Of a DNA stretch of 13,284 bases, positions 13,101-13,284 are shown in pieces. Position 1 is the first letter of the stretch; every line of letters begins with the position of its first letter. The position numbers were made by a program, and so were the translations under genes. The notes beneath the pieces were generated by a model that was given only the letters and a program-made list of their open reading frames with translations, was not told where the DNA came from and made no database searches. Source of the DNA: Methanosarcinales archaeon (GTDB lineage: Archaea > Halobacteriota > Syntropharchaeia > Alkanophagales > Methanospirareceae); contig JAODGR010000063.1 in NCBI GenBank assembly GCA_025464275.1, positions 4,267-17,550 of the forward strand, in the 5' to 3' direction.

Positions 13101-13284
13101 CCCTCAATCCCCGTCTCAATGTCTCCAGTGGTAGTGCATCCTCTGGCTTTATATTGCCGAGGTTGACCTCGGGACCGAGATTAATGATAAAATAGACCTG
13201 CTGGCTCTTCTTCGGCGCTTCAAATATGATGTTTCTCATTCCTACACCCTCTGTGAGTCTCTTTACCATGTCTTCCTTTATATT
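13078..13284 (-). CDS. comA: phosphosulfolactate synthase, C-terminal part (runs off right edge)
   Basis: ComA adds sulfite to phosphoenolpyruvate to give (R)-2-phospho-3-sulfolactate, the first committed step of the PEP route to coenzyme M. Seen: the frame is open at the right edge and ends with TAA at 13080-13078, leaving about 68 residues. These include IIFEAPKKSQQVYFI, LGPEVNLGNIKPEDALPLE and LRRGLRGDTL, the characteristic end of the methanogen ComA TIM barrel (EAPxKxQQ, GxxVNLGNI, LExLRxGLRGDT). The end is full length. The N-terminal three quarters lies outside the window. It directly precedes and overlaps comB, so the first two enzymes of the pathway are made from one message. Confidence 0.88.
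   Translation of the reverse strand, partial: NIKEDMVKRLTEGVGMRNIIFEAPKKSQQVYFIINLGPEVNLGNIKPEDALPLETLRRGLRGDTLGKI

Noticed and set aside
1..13284. Search for a defence island, CRISPR array, toxin-antitoxin pair or mobile element
   Set aside because: No regularly spaced repeats, transposase, integrase, nuclease cassette or toxin-like pair was found. Coding regions are nearly all conserved housekeeping genes.

Overview
The window looks like a chromosomal segment of an archaeon, probably from the methanogen/ANME lineages of Euryarchaeota (Halobacteriota). That placement is inference. It rests on coenzyme M biosynthesis genes (comA-comB), a methanogen-type (type 2) seryl-tRNA synthetase, archaeal-type ribosomal proteins L11-L1-L10, an archaeal type IV pilin N-terminus, a CooT-like nickel protein, archaeal TATA-box promoters and purine-rich ribosome binding sites. 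A bacterial-style mutS sits among these genes, which is common in mesophilic Euryarchaeota. No insertion sequence, CRISPR array, prophage or obvious defence island is visible, and nearly all of the window is housekeeping sequence.

Layout. 1-202 (minus): N-terminus of a pilin-like protein running off the left edge. 203-457: a short gap with a doubtful 54-codon frame. 458-4754 (minus): mutS and, upstream of it, type 2 serS. 4755-4838: a divergent promoter region. 4839-6116 (plus): hemL. 6318-6584 (plus) and 6615-6944 (minus): two small convergent winged-helix proteins. 7008-7901 (minus): a membrane-anchored family 2 glycosyltransferase with its own TATA promoter. 8025-10096 (minus): the rpl11-rpl1-rpl10 operon, without the usual L12 gene after L10 and without spt5 before L11. 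10187-10261 (plus): tRNA-Arg(UCU), divergent from rpl11. 10276-12106 (plus): an isocitrate/isopropylmalate-family dehydrogenase overlapping a thymidylate kinase. 12171-12353 (plus): cooT. 12369-13284 (minus): comB and the C-terminal end of comA, which overlap.

How the genes fit together. comA and comB encode the first two steps of coenzyme M synthesis from phosphoenolpyruvate and sulfite. hemL supplies 5-aminolevulinate for tetrapyrroles, such as haem, corrinoids and possibly F430. serS, tRNA-Arg and L11/L1/L10 belong to translation. Thymidylate kinase and MutS belong to nucleotide supply and replication fidelity. Gene order suggests separate short operons rather than one pathway cluster.

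I found no convincing new multi-gene system. The points most worth checking are: an in-frame hexanucleotide repeat inside mutS that is also a G-quadruplex motif; similar dipeptide-coding hexamer repeats in several neighbouring genes; a thymidylate kinase whose P-loop lysine is replaced by leucine; a ribosomal stalk operon missing L12, with an L10 that lacks the usual acidic tail; and a tRNA placed 14 nt before a protein gene with no visible promoter or ribosome binding site between them.
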